This document shows, piece by piece, positions 36,494 through 44,823 of a stretch of 48,255 bases of DNA. Under the pieces are notes generated by a model. That model worked only from the letters and a program-made list of their open reading frames with translations. It was not told the DNA's origin and made no database searches. Where the stretch lies: NCBI GenBank assembly GCA_007128855.1, contig SKWQ01000014.1, positions 1 through 48,255 on the forward strand, read 5' to 3'. Position 1 is the first letter of the stretch. Every line of letters begins with the position of its first letter. The position numbers and the translations under genes are program-made. This stretch comes from Balneolales bacterium. GTDB taxonomy: Bacteria > Bacteroidota > Rhodothermia > Balneolales > Natronogracilivirgulaceae.

Positions 36494-37099
36494 TCAATAT
36501 CTGTTTCCGGTTAACTGAAAATCACGAAATGCGGGTGAAAGTATCATCGGGCTTGTCTCTGACTGAACTGGCAGCACTCCCCTGCCCTGCAGTGAATCTG
36601 CGTGACTTGCATCATCGGCGGTGTCCCGCTTGCCGATGTACACCAGATTATTATGCCCATTCCAAACCCGGAGCATATCCTGGTTGGATTCCTGTGACTT
36701 GGTGATGGCGGGTGTGTGAGTCCCGACAGCGGCGGCACTCCGGGAGTCATCAGACTGGTTTCCGTTGATGGTATCTGATGGAAGCAGATAGGCAGTAGAT
36801 ATCAGCAGGCTGAACAGCACGATGGCCGCTGTTGCCAGCAACCCCGGATTTCGCCAGCTATTGCCAAAAAACTGCTGCTGACTGGAATAGTCTATTGCCT
36901 GGTCGATGATCGTCTCGGAAATATTTGACGGCGGTGTCAGTTCAGGCAGGTTTCGGATTTTCTTCCAGGTGCTTTTCAGACTTTCCACTTCAATGAGCAG
37001 GTTTTGATCATGGATCATCGCCTGCTCGACAAGTGTTATCTCGGATGGGTCCAGTTCGTCAAAAACGTATTTGATGCACAGCTCATCTACGTTCGACAT
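36494..37099 (-). CDS. Putative membrane anti-sigma factor
   Basis: Function inferred from position and layout. The start ATG at 37099 lies 17 nt inside the end of the ECF sigma gene and has a purine-rich stretch (GGAAAAG) upstream, so the two are translationally coupled. The first 90 residues are soluble and charged (DELCIKYVFDELDPSEITLVE). One membrane helix follows at about 98-116 (LATAAIVLFSLLISTAYLL), with a roughly 85-residue outside domain. The zinc anti-sigma motif (HxxxCxxC) is absent. An upstream in-frame ATG at 37129 exists but is less likely. Confidence 0.65.
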   Translation of the reverse strand: MSNVDELCIKYVFDELDPSEITLVEQAMIHDQNLLIEVESLKSTWKKIRNLPELTPPSNISETIIDQAIDYSSQQQFFGNSWRNPGLLATAAIVLFSLLISTAYLLPSDTINGNQSDDSRSAAAVGTHTPAITKSQESNQDMLRVWNGHNNLVYIGKRDTADDASHADSLQGRGVLPVQSETSPMILSPAFRDFQLTGNRY

Positions 37100-37712
37100 A
37101 TTTGGTTTCTTTTCCATGTTCCTTATCAAACATTTTTCTCAGGTTGATCAGAGCGTACCTCATCCTTCCAAGTGCGGTGTTGATCGACACATTGGTAAGT
37201 TCGGCAATCTCCTTGAATGACATCTCGTAATAATGACGCAGCATAACCACTTCCCGTTGCTCCTTGGGAAGATCGGAAATGTGCTTCATAAGGCTGTCCT
37301 TGGCTTCATCCTTTTCGATGACCTCCTGGGCATCGTCAAGCGTTTCATCGGTAAGCCTGTCATAGAAGTCATAATCTGGGTCATCCTGGGCGTTCACATC
37401 CACGAATCGCTTCTTCTTGCGAAGATAATCGATGGTGGCATTGTGAGCAATCCTCATGACCCATGCAATCCACTTGCCCTGCTCATTGTAGGTTTCATCC
37501 ATCTTGGTAATTACCTTGGTGAATGTTTCCTGGAAGATGTCATTGGCAGTCTCGGCATTGCCCACCATACTGTAGATATAGGAGTATATCTTGGATTGAT
37601 GGCGGTCAAGCAGTTGCCGGAACGCTTTCTGGTCATTGTTCCTGCGGTAACGCAGAACCAGTTCATGGTCATCGACCTGATGCAGGGAGTTGTTGGATTT
37701 ATGCGACATCAT
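37083..37712 (-). CDS. ECF-type RNA polymerase sigma factor
   Basis: Sigma-70 family regulator, 209 residues. Region 2 is visible in FRQLLDRHQSKIYSYIYSMV and NAETANDIFQETFTKVI, and the -10 recognition part in KWIAWVMRIAHNATIDYLRKKK. Region 4 helix-turn-helix is LPKEQREVVMLRHYYEMSFKEIAELTNVS. It overlaps the start of a membrane anti-sigma-like gene, the usual arrangement of an ECF pair. The stimulus and regulon cannot be read from sequence. Confidence 0.92.
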   Translation of the reverse strand: MMSHKSNNSLHQVDDHELVLRYRRNNDQKAFRQLLDRHQSKIYSYIYSMVGNAETANDIFQETFTKVITKMDETYNEQGKWIAWVMRIAHNATIDYLRKKKRFVDVNAQDDPDYDFYDRLTDETLDDAQEVIEKDEAKDSLMKHISDLPKEQREVVMLRHYYEMSFKEIAELTNVSINTALGRMRYALINLRKMFDKEHGKETKYVERR

Positions 37713-38002
37713 ATTGACCTTTAAACGCTGAGAAATTTAATGATATTGCCTTGATGGCAAGTGTTCCTGAAAAGAACGGTAACTGTTATCTATAGGCCTC
37801 CGCGGTTTTTTTCTCTGTGTGTCGCATTACCAAAAACAATAACGGTTTTAAAAACATTTCGCAAATTTTCGGCAAACGACCTGTGCATTCAATTCTCTAT
37901 ACAAATCAATAAACGGTTACACCTAGTTCCCGCTAAAACTTTTTTACGGGCTTCTGAAATGTTATACGCACGGGTTGGCCTACGGTTCGTTTCTCCTGAA
38001 AA

Positions 38003-39844
38003 TCAACCGTCCACACCTTTCCCAAAGTGCGATTGCACGGATCTGGCCGCTTTTTCCCCGATTATATTTTTCAGACCGGTAATATCCTGCTGAAGGATCT
38101 CCGTAATGGAACCGAATTCCCGGAGCAGCTTGTCTGCGGTCTTTTTACCTATTCCCGGTATCTCTTCCAGTTCGGACCGAAATGTCTTTTTGCTGCGAAC
38201 ATCCCGGTGGAAACGGATGGCAAACCTGTGCGCTTCATCACGGATCCTTTGAAGCAGCTTCAGGCTTGAGGATGTTTTTGGGATCATGATTGGATCACGC
38301 GAACCGGGAAAGAACACTTCTTCCAAACGTTTTGCCAAACCGATAACCGGTACCTCAGACCCCATACCAGCTTCTTGAAGTGCGAAAACAGCACTGGACA
38401 GCTGGCCTTTGCCGCCATCGACCACAAGCAGGTCGGGAATCTGCTTCCCCTCCTTTTTTACCCTTCGGTAATGACGCCCGATTACCTCTCTCATGGATGC
38501 AAAATCATCCGGACCTTCCACTTCCCTGACATGAAACCGTTTATAACTGCTTTTTCTGGGTTGTCCGTCGACAAAACAGACCATCGATGCAACGGTATAG
38601 GCTCCCTGGAAGTTGGAGATGTCAAAACATTCGACCCGCCTCGGCAACTGCGGCAGGTTCAGGTCGCGTTTCAATGCCTGGACCGAGTGCGGAATCCGGC
38701 TTTTATCCGCTTTCATTTTCTCCAAAAGCCACTCCTTGAGAAGCAAGCGTGCATTGGAACCGGCCATCTGAACGATCTGGGCCTTTTCCCCTCTTTGCGG
38801 AACGGTTATTCCAACCTTTTTCCCCTTTTTATCCCAGAGGTATTCAAAAAGCGGCTCGTCGTCCTGGAGGTTGTGACTGCAGCAGATCTCATCCGGGATG
38901 ACTCCGGACAATTCACCCGTGTAGTAATCCTCTGCAAATGACTGGATCAGGATCCCCTCGGTCCTGCCTTCAATGTTCTTCAGGTACCGGTGGTACTTTC
39001 CCACCAGCTTGCCTTCACGTATCTGCAGGAGCACCCCGCAAGCAACGTTTTCATCCCAATCCGTATCCAGCGCAAAGACATCACGATCCAGGCCATCCGG
39101 AGTCACCATTTTCATCTTTTCACTGTACTTCCGCAGCGCCAGCATCCCATCCCTCAGAATGGCCGCCTGCTCAAACTGAAGGGCCCCGGACAGTTCCTCC
39201 ATTTCCAATTTAAGGTCGCGGATGAGTTCCCTGGTACGTCCGTTCAGCAGCCGGACCACCTGATCCATCCTTGAACGGTATTCCTCCAGCTCCAGGTCGA
39301 CCGAGCAGTTCTCGAAATAATCCTCAAAACACCGACCCCACTTTGGCAATCCCCTGCTGTGATCGATCATGCGCGAGGAACAGGCACAGGTGCACAGCTG
39401 GAACGCCTTCCGGATGGTTTCAAGCATGAGTTTCATCTTGCCGACATGGTCGTACGGGCCGTAGTATCGGCTTCCGTCCCGGACAATGGCACGCGTTGGA
39501 AACACACGCGGACGCTCTTCCGCCGTGACGCAAATGTAGGGATAGGACTTGTCATCGCGGTAGAGGATGTTATACCTTGGCCGGTATTTCTTGATGAGGT
39601 TATTCTCGAGGATGAGGGCTTCCGCTTCCGAGTCGGTGATGATCACATCGATATCAGCGATTTTCCTGACCAAGGCTAGTATTTTACCGGTGTGATCCGC
39701 AGCGTTCTGAAAGTAGGACCTCACGCGCTGATTGAGCCGCTTTGCCTTGCCTACATAGAGAACCTCCCCTGCCTTGTCCCTGAACTGGTAAACACCAGGG
39801 ACAGCCGTCAGCGAATCCAGTTTCTGTTTCAGGATTTCGGTCAT
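38003..39844 (-). CDS. uvrC: UvrABC excinuclease subunit C
   Basis: Makes both incisions in nucleotide excision repair. The GIY-YIG nuclease domain is at the N-terminus (GVYQFRDKAGEVLYVGKAK), a Cys cluster follows (CTCACSSRMIDHSRG), and the UVR UvrB-binding helix is at about 200-235. The RNase H-like domain has VECFDISNFQGAYTVASMVCF and LLVVDGGKGQL. The C-terminal tandem HhH is LEEIPGIGKKTADKLLREFGS. At 613 residues it is complete. The N-terminal ATG at 39844 is unambiguous. Confidence 0.96.
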   Translation of the reverse strand: MTEILKQKLDSLTAVPGVYQFRDKAGEVLYVGKAKRLNQRVRSYFQNAADHTGKILALVRKIADIDVIITDSEAEALILENNLIKKYRPRYNILYRDDKSYPYICVTAEERPRVFPTRAIVRDGSRYYGPYDHVGKMKLMLETIRKAFQLCTCACSSRMIDHSRGLPKWGRCFEDYFENCSVDLELEEYRSRMDQVVRLLNGRTRELIRDLKLEMEELSGALQFEQAAILRDGMLALRKYSEKMKMVTPDGLDRDVFALDTDWDENVACGVLLQIREGKLVGKYHRYLKNIEGRTEGILIQSFAEDYYTGELSGVIPDEICCSHNLQDDEPLFEYLWDKKGKKVGITVPQRGEKAQIVQMAGSNARLLLKEWLLEKMKADKSRIPHSVQALKRDLNLPQLPRRVECFDISNFQGAYTVASMVCFVDGQPRKSSYKRFHVREVEGPDDFASMREVIGRHYRRVKKEGKQIPDLLVVDGGKGQLSSAVFALQEAGMGSEVPVIGLAKRLEEVFFPGSRDPIMIPKTSSSLKLLQRIRDEAHRFAIRFHRDVRSKKTFRSELEEIPGIGKKTADKLLREFGSITEILQQDITGLKNIIGEKAARSVQSHFGKGVDG

Positions 39845-40016
39845 TTTTTGGATGGATGGATGATCGACTTCAGATTATCGTGCGCACAAACTATATTACC
39901 TCCTGGTCACACTATAATTGCCTTATGGTCACAATTGATGCAACAGGCATGATTTCAGGCGAATAATACGGAGTTTTGTCACCATCGAAAGTTACGGAAA
40001 TATCGATATTCATTAT

Positions 40017-40721
40017 GTGGATAACCACCTGCTTGTCGTCAATAAGCCGGCAAACATGCTTTCGCAACGGGACCGGACAGGCGACCGCGACCTTCAGTCG
40101 CTGATGAAGCAGTGGCTGAAGGAAAAATATCAGAAGCCCGGCGATGTTTTCCTTGGGCTGGTGCAGCGGCTTGACCGTCCGACACGCGGGCTGATGGTGC
40201 TCGCCCGCACGTCAAAAGCGGCTGCCCGCTTGTCCGATCAAATCCGCAGGCGCACATTCCTGAAAGAATACCTGGCCGTTGTTGTTGGAAAATCGATTAA
40301 AACGGGTAATCTGACACACTATCTGGACAAAGATGCTTCCCGGAAAATGGCACTCGTTTCATCTGAACATGTGCCGGATGAAGATAACAAAAAAGGTTAC
40401 AAGCCGGGCAGGCCCGGTGGCGGCAAGCAGGCCGAACTGGAATTGACTCATGTGGAGACCCGGGATGCACTGTCACTGGTGAAAATCAGGATGAAGACCG
40501 GACGCTTCCACCAGATCCGGGTTCAGCTGGCCACCGAGGGGACACCCGTTGCCGGCGACAGAAAATATGGCGCGGTCGACAATCAGGGTGGCAGGCAGAC
40601 CCGTCAACTTGCGCTTATGTGCCACAGAATCGCATTTGAGCACCCGACCCTCCGGGAACCGATGAGCTTCACGACAGGTTTGCCGGATGAGTATCCCTGG
40701 GACCAGTTCCGGCATCCGTGA
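40017..40721 (+). CDS. RluA-family pseudouridine synthase
   Basis: Converts specific uridines of rRNA or tRNA to pseudouridine. The conserved DNHLLVVNKPANMLSQ opening and the catalytic-aspartate motif GLVQRLDRPTRGLMVLA are clear. The C-terminal KTGRFHQIRVQLATEG is the second family signature. The S4 domain of RluA/RluD is absent, as in short members. The visible start is GTG at 40017, which leaves no residues before DNHLL. The in-frame codons upstream read IDIHYV, matching the family's usual ExxLYEDNHLL pattern, so the true start may be further upstream at a non-ATG codon. Target site unknown. Confidence 0.86.
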   Translation: MDNHLLVVNKPANMLSQRDRTGDRDLQSLMKQWLKEKYQKPGDVFLGLVQRLDRPTRGLMVLARTSKAAARLSDQIRRRTFLKEYLAVVVGKSIKTGNLTHYLDKDASRKMALVSSEHVPDEDNKKGYKPGRPGGGKQAELELTHVETRDALSLVKIRMKTGRFHQIRVQLATEGTPVAGDRKYGAVDNQGGRQTRQLALMCHRIAFEHPTLREPMSFTTGLPDEYPWDQFRHP

Positions 40722-40734
40722 GGCGGCAGGAACA

Positions 40735-42552
40735 CTACCTCACACTCTCGACCCGGCGTAAAAATTCGTCCGGCCCTACAAAGCCCATGATCCGGGCCGC
40801 TTCCACCTCATTGCCGTTTTTATCAATGAAAACGATGGTAGGCACACCCGCCACGTTGTACTGTCGGCGAATTTCCTCGGATTCCGGTGAATCAAAGTGT
40901 GTGAGATCGATTTTCAGCCTCACCATGTCATCGGTTGCATCGATGACGCGTGCATCAGTGAACGTGATCCGTTCCAACTCAAGGCAGGGTATGCACCAGT
41001 CGGCATAGAAATCCAGCACAACTGCCTTCTCATCGGCACGGGCCTGTTCTAGCCTGGCCTCCTCATAGGATTCCCACTGCATACCTTCCTTTTGAAGGTT
41101 CAGGACAAAGAGTACACCAATTATGATAGCAACCACTCCGAATGCCATCTTGATCTTTGAAAAAACAGGGGTTCCGCGACCGGATGGTTCCAGGAAGCCA
41201 AGGTACACGCCCCCAAGGATAAAACTTATGGGGATTACCCAGTATGCATCACTGACAGGGATGAAGGGCATGGAAAGATAGAAAAGGGCCAGGGCGACCA
41301 GCACCACGCCAAACACTTTTTTCACCCAGACCATCCATACCCCGGATCTCGGCAACTTCGGCAGCAATCCCGAAAACGTCCCAAGGATCAGATAAGGCAG
41401 TCCCAATCCCATGGAAAGCACGAAGAAGGACCAGAATCCGAAAACGGGATCGCCCTGGGCGCCGATAAAAGCAAGAAGCGCAATGATGGGCGGGCCGATG
41501 CAGGGTGCGGCGAAGACCCCAACAACCAATCCGGAAAAATACACGCCGATGTATCCGGTGGAAGTCCCTGTACCGATGCGGGAAGCCAGCCAGTACGGAA
41601 TCTGTATCTCGTATAGCCCGAACATGCTGAGGGCCAATGCAAAGAGCAGCACCCCAATGCCACCCAGCACCCACGGATGCTGCAGCCACGAGCCAAACAG
41701 TTCCCCGCTGAAAGAAGCCAGAACCCCGAGCACACTGTACATTGTGGCGATGCCCAATACATAGACAAGGGCCTTTGAAAAGACCCGGAGCAGATTCGAA
41801 TCGTTCTGTCCGCCGAAAATGGATACGGTCACCGATAGCATCGGATAGACGCACGGTGTCAGATTCAATGCCAGTCCAATAAAAAAGAGTGCCAGGAACG
41901 TCAGAAGAAGACCCCTTTCCCGGAACATGGCCTCAATTTCATTGGCGGATCCGGGTTGAATCGACATGTCACCGGCCATTTGTCCCTGGTCATAATCGGC
42001 GAAGATATCAGCATTCGCCGGACTGGATTCCATGCCACTGTCCACGACCTCGATCAGGATACTGACCGGCAGATTGGATGGTGCAAGGCAGTTCATGTCA
42101 TCACACGCCTGGACCCTGACCCTGCCGGTCATCTCATGGGAACCCGGCTGAAGATTCGACGAGGCGCGGATATCCAGATAGACCGGGACCCTCCCACTGT
42201 AGACCAGCAGCGCCTCGCCACCGGCAAATGCGAACTCGTATTCATCCGGCTGGGGATATCTGATATCGGCGATGATGAATCCATCTTTCGGATCCATGGT
42301 GACTTCCGTTCCGATCAGGTAGTCCAGCGTGGGACGATGGGCATTGACATGCCATGTGTCAGCGAGATCCAGGACAACTGCGGCCTTGAAAGACTCCCCT
42401 GCAGGGACGGCGTCCACGTTCAGGTAGGTCGCAACATCAACTTTTTCAGAACTGCCCCGAAGCTGGGCAACGGAATGAGATGCTGTCAGAGACAGGAACA
42501 ACGTTGACAGGATGACTGTCAGGTGTATGGTCCGGCGGGTCGTTAACTTCAT
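40735..42552 (-). CDS. DsbD-type thiol:disulfide interchange protein
   Basis: Moves reducing power from the cytosol to the periplasm. A signal peptide (about 1-30) precedes an N-terminal beta-sandwich DsbD domain (about 35-180). Eight or so membrane segments follow from about residue 215, with the redox cysteines in NLTPCVYPML and VFAAPCIGPP. The C-terminal thioredoxin domain has WCIPC with C520 and C523, and VAGVPTIVFIDKNG. Its stop is 13 nt from the stop of the convergent pseudouridine synthase. All three redox modules look intact. Confidence 0.9.
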   Translation of the reverse strand: MKLTTRRTIHLTVILSTLFLSLTASHSVAQLRGSSEKVDVATYLNVDAVPAGESFKAAVVLDLADTWHVNAHRPTLDYLIGTEVTMDPKDGFIIADIRYPQPDEYEFAFAGGEALLVYSGRVPVYLDIRASSNLQPGSHEMTGRVRVQACDDMNCLAPSNLPVSILIEVVDSGMESSPANADIFADYDQGQMAGDMSIQPGSANEIEAMFRERGLLLTFLALFFIGLALNLTPCVYPMLSVTVSIFGGQNDSNLLRVFSKALVYVLGIATMYSVLGVLASFSGELFGSWLQHPWVLGGIGVLLFALALSMFGLYEIQIPYWLASRIGTGTSTGYIGVYFSGLVVGVFAAPCIGPPIIALLAFIGAQGDPVFGFWSFFVLSMGLGLPYLILGTFSGLLPKLPRSGVWMVWVKKVFGVVLVALALFYLSMPFIPVSDAYWVIPISFILGGVYLGFLEPSGRGTPVFSKIKMAFGVVAIIIGVLFVLNLQKEGMQWESYEEARLEQARADEKAVVLDFYADWCIPCLELERITFTDARVIDATDDMVRLKIDLTHFDSPESEEIRRQYNVAGVPTIVFIDKNGNEVEAARIMGFVGPDEFLRRVESVR

Positions 42553-42576
42553 TGAAAAAGTCTGAAATAAGGTGGG

Positions 42577-43092
42577 TTACCTGGTGGATTCGCTGTACTG
42601 CTGGAAAGACTGTGTGCGATAACTTTCGCTTCCAACAAAGGAAAGCATTTTGTGGAACCGTTCCGCTTCAATGAATCCGGGCTGAAGCGCCACCGCTTCT
42701 CCATCCGGGGACAGAAAGATCGTAGTTGGATATGACTGTACCCCGAATGCCTGTGCCAGATCAACCATGGAGTAGGATTCACCCTTAAAAGAGACGACCC
42801 GGGGCGATTCTGCATCGATGCGGACGGGATAGAAATATTTGTCGAGCGCCTCCTGGACGCGCTTGTCTGCATAGGTCTCCCTGTTCATCCTTCGGCAGAA
42901 ACCGCACCATTCCGTGTAAACATCCAACAGGATGTATTTACCTTCGTCGAGGGCTTTTGTCTGCGCTGCCTCCAGGCTTACCCAGAAGGCATGGTCCTGT
43001 CCGGAAGACTGATTCCCGGTGGCATCGCTCTCTGAAGAGCATGAAATTGCAAAAAGGGCCAATGAGAGGATAAGAAGTATTCGGGCATTCAT
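42577..43092 (-). CDS. Thioredoxin-like lipoprotein
   Basis: A signal peptide with lipobox ending at C18 (LFAISC) makes this a lipid-anchored protein. The mature part has a thioredoxin fold with WCGFC (C63, C66) and SYPTTIFLSPDGEAV, in which the SYPT segment carries the cis-proline. The domain resembles the thioredoxin_7/DUF255-like group, in which members act as reductases or isomerases in the periplasm. It is immediately upstream of dsbD on the same strand (24 nt), so DsbD may supply its electrons. Confidence 0.85.
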   Translation of the reverse strand: MNARILLILSLALFAISCSSESDATGNQSSGQDHAFWVSLEAAQTKALDEGKYILLDVYTEWCGFCRRMNRETYADKRVQEALDKYFYPVRIDAESPRVVSFKGESYSMVDLAQAFGVQSYPTTIFLSPDGEAVALQPGFIEAERFHKMLSFVGSESYRTQSFQQYSESTR

Positions 43093-43155
43093 ATCACTAT
43101 CTGGGTGCGTTGTTTATAAATTATTCAGAGGTAACAACAAGCGATCATGTAACGT

Positions 43156-43941
43156 TTAAAAACGCACTTCAATCATGTTGCTGATGTTGTAGATGAAGTC
43201 TGAGGAACGAAAGGGCGGATCGGAATCGTATGTACTCACAAATTGGAATATAAAACGGAGGTTCTGGGAAATCCGGAACCTGAGCTGCCAGTCCGAGGTG
43301 AAGCGTGGCTTGAAAAAATTATTCGGCCGGGCCTGATAGTAGCTGATTGCGGCAATATCCAGATTTTCAGCGATTTTCCCTCTGACATTGATGCTCGTCG
43401 TTGATTTAAGCAGGGTTCTTTCATCTCTCAGGAGACCGTCCTCATCCTCCCATAATTCATTTTCCAGCATAAGGCCGGAACTGGCGAAGGCGCTGAAGTT
43501 TTCGGACTGGATAAACCGGATGCGCATCGCTGCACCGGCAAGTCCTCTTCTTTTCAGCCCCCAGTCCAGATTGTACTGAGCCTGGAGGAAAAATTCAGGT
43601 GCCAGTGAACGGTCGCGGTACAGGATACTTCGCAGGTGGACAAAGCCGTCATTGAGTACGTTGCTTCCTTCGACGCGCAGGAAGTTGTTTCTTCCGATCA
43701 TCAGGAATTCGTGTTGCCGGGTGCTGTATGTCAGATCGGCTGAATTTTTCAGCTGGATTATCTGGGAGGTGTTTTTTGAGACTGAAAGACCGATCCCCAA
43801 TCCACCCGTCAGGGACTTCACGGTGTCGGCCTGCATTCTGTGACGCTCGACATTGACCACCTGGGAGTAAGCCGGTGTCATCATGATACAAACTGACCCA
43901 ATAACCATCAGGGAAAGTAAAATGTTTCTCGGGGAGAGCAT
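43156..43941 (-). CDS. Putative DUF481-like outer-membrane beta-barrel
   Basis: No enzyme motif is present. A signal peptide covers about 1-27 (LLSLMVIGSVCIMMTPAYSQ). The rest alternates polar and aromatic residues in strand-like blocks (RQHEFLMIGRNNFLRVEG, FVHLRSILYRDRSLAPEFFLQ) and ends MIEVRF with a terminal Phe, a typical barrel ending. The pattern is like the DUF481/YdiY barrels; this was not searched. The gene lies 63 nt upstream of the thioredoxin lipoprotein on the same strand. Confidence 0.55.
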   Translation of the reverse strand: MLSPRNILLSLMVIGSVCIMMTPAYSQVVNVERHRMQADTVKSLTGGLGIGLSVSKNTSQIIQLKNSADLTYSTRQHEFLMIGRNNFLRVEGSNVLNDGFVHLRSILYRDRSLAPEFFLQAQYNLDWGLKRRGLAGAAMRIRFIQSENFSAFASSGLMLENELWEDEDGLLRDERTLLKSTTSINVRGKIAENLDIAAISYYQARPNNFFKPRFTSDWQLRFRISQNLRFIFQFVSTYDSDPPFRSSDFIYNISNMIEVRF

Positions 43942-44105
43942 AGGAACTGGCTTTGATTTGGTTGCGCATTACCTGCGAAAATGAAACTTGCCGTTTCCTT
44001 CGCAGCGGGCGTCAAGTTACAAAGATTTGTCTTCAGGTGATACCCGGCAACGGCCCGGAGGCACGTTGTTCGGAAAGACATTATTGGTGGATGAGACCGA
44101 TCTGG

Positions 44106-44819
44106 TCATTCGCTTCCGAGGTCATGGAAAAGGCAGGACACATGCGGCATGTACTCTTCCTGGAAAAATTCGAAGTAAATGGTATCTCCCGTCCTTTCCA
44201 GCACTTTTGCTTCCCTGATCACATTTTGATAAGTGCGGTAGCAGTCGAGGGCGCCTGCGGCCTTTTTGATATCCCCGGGCAAAACAGGAACCGCACAGTC
44301 TATTTCCTCATCGTTTGAAGTATGGAGCCTGAATTTCCCCCCTTCCATATCGGTTGGTGCAAGTGTGAACAGGGCAAGCCGCTTTGGTGCGCGGTCCCAT
44401 TCCTTTCGCAATTTACAGAAAACCCGTTTTACGATAGCGTGGGAAACAAGATGATCATGAAACCCGCTGATCCCGTGCACCGCATAGGTGACAATGACAT
44501 CGGGCTGGATGGTACGGATGTGCTCCTCTGTTATTTCCTCCAGTACCTGCGGGTCCATTTCCTTCAGTCCGCTGTCCGGCAGATCCAAAACCTTCATACC
44601 TGTCAAACTAAGCACTTTTGCGACATCGAGCATCTCCTCAAACCGCACTTTACCCATTTGTTCGATGGAATATCCATAATCATGGCGGACCTTAGTGGCT
44701 CCTCCGCGCGTGTAGGTCAACAGAAAAACCTCATGGCCCCGGCGGATTTGCGACGCGATTGCGGGGGCGGGCCCAAATGATTCGTCATCGGGATGTGGAA
44801 AAATATAGAGAACACGCAT
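44106..44819 (-). CDS. PIG-L family LmbE-like deacetylase
   Basis: Zinc-dependent N-acetylglucosamine-type de-N-acetylase family. The signature PHPDDE is at residues 8-13 and the downstream histidine ligand is in GISGFHDHLVSHAI. Length (237 residues) is standard. Related enzymes deacetylate GlcNAc-PI, mycothiol or bacillithiol precursors (BshB). Whether this acts on a bacillithiol precursor or another sugar cannot be told from sequence. It starts 4 nt after the M20 peptidase stop, so the two are likely co-transcribed. Confidence 0.85.
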   Translation of the reverse strand: MRVLYIFPHPDDESFGPAPAIASQIRRGHEVFLLTYTRGGATKVRHDYGYSIEQMGKVRFEEMLDVAKVLSLTGMKVLDLPDSGLKEMDPQVLEEITEEHIRTIQPDVIVTYAVHGISGFHDHLVSHAIVKRVFCKLRKEWDRAPKRLALFTLAPTDMEGGKFRLHTSNDEEIDCAVPVLPGDIKKAAGALDCYRTYQNVIREAKVLERTGDTIYFEFFQEEYMPHVSCLFHDLGSE

Positions 44820-44823
44820 GGGT

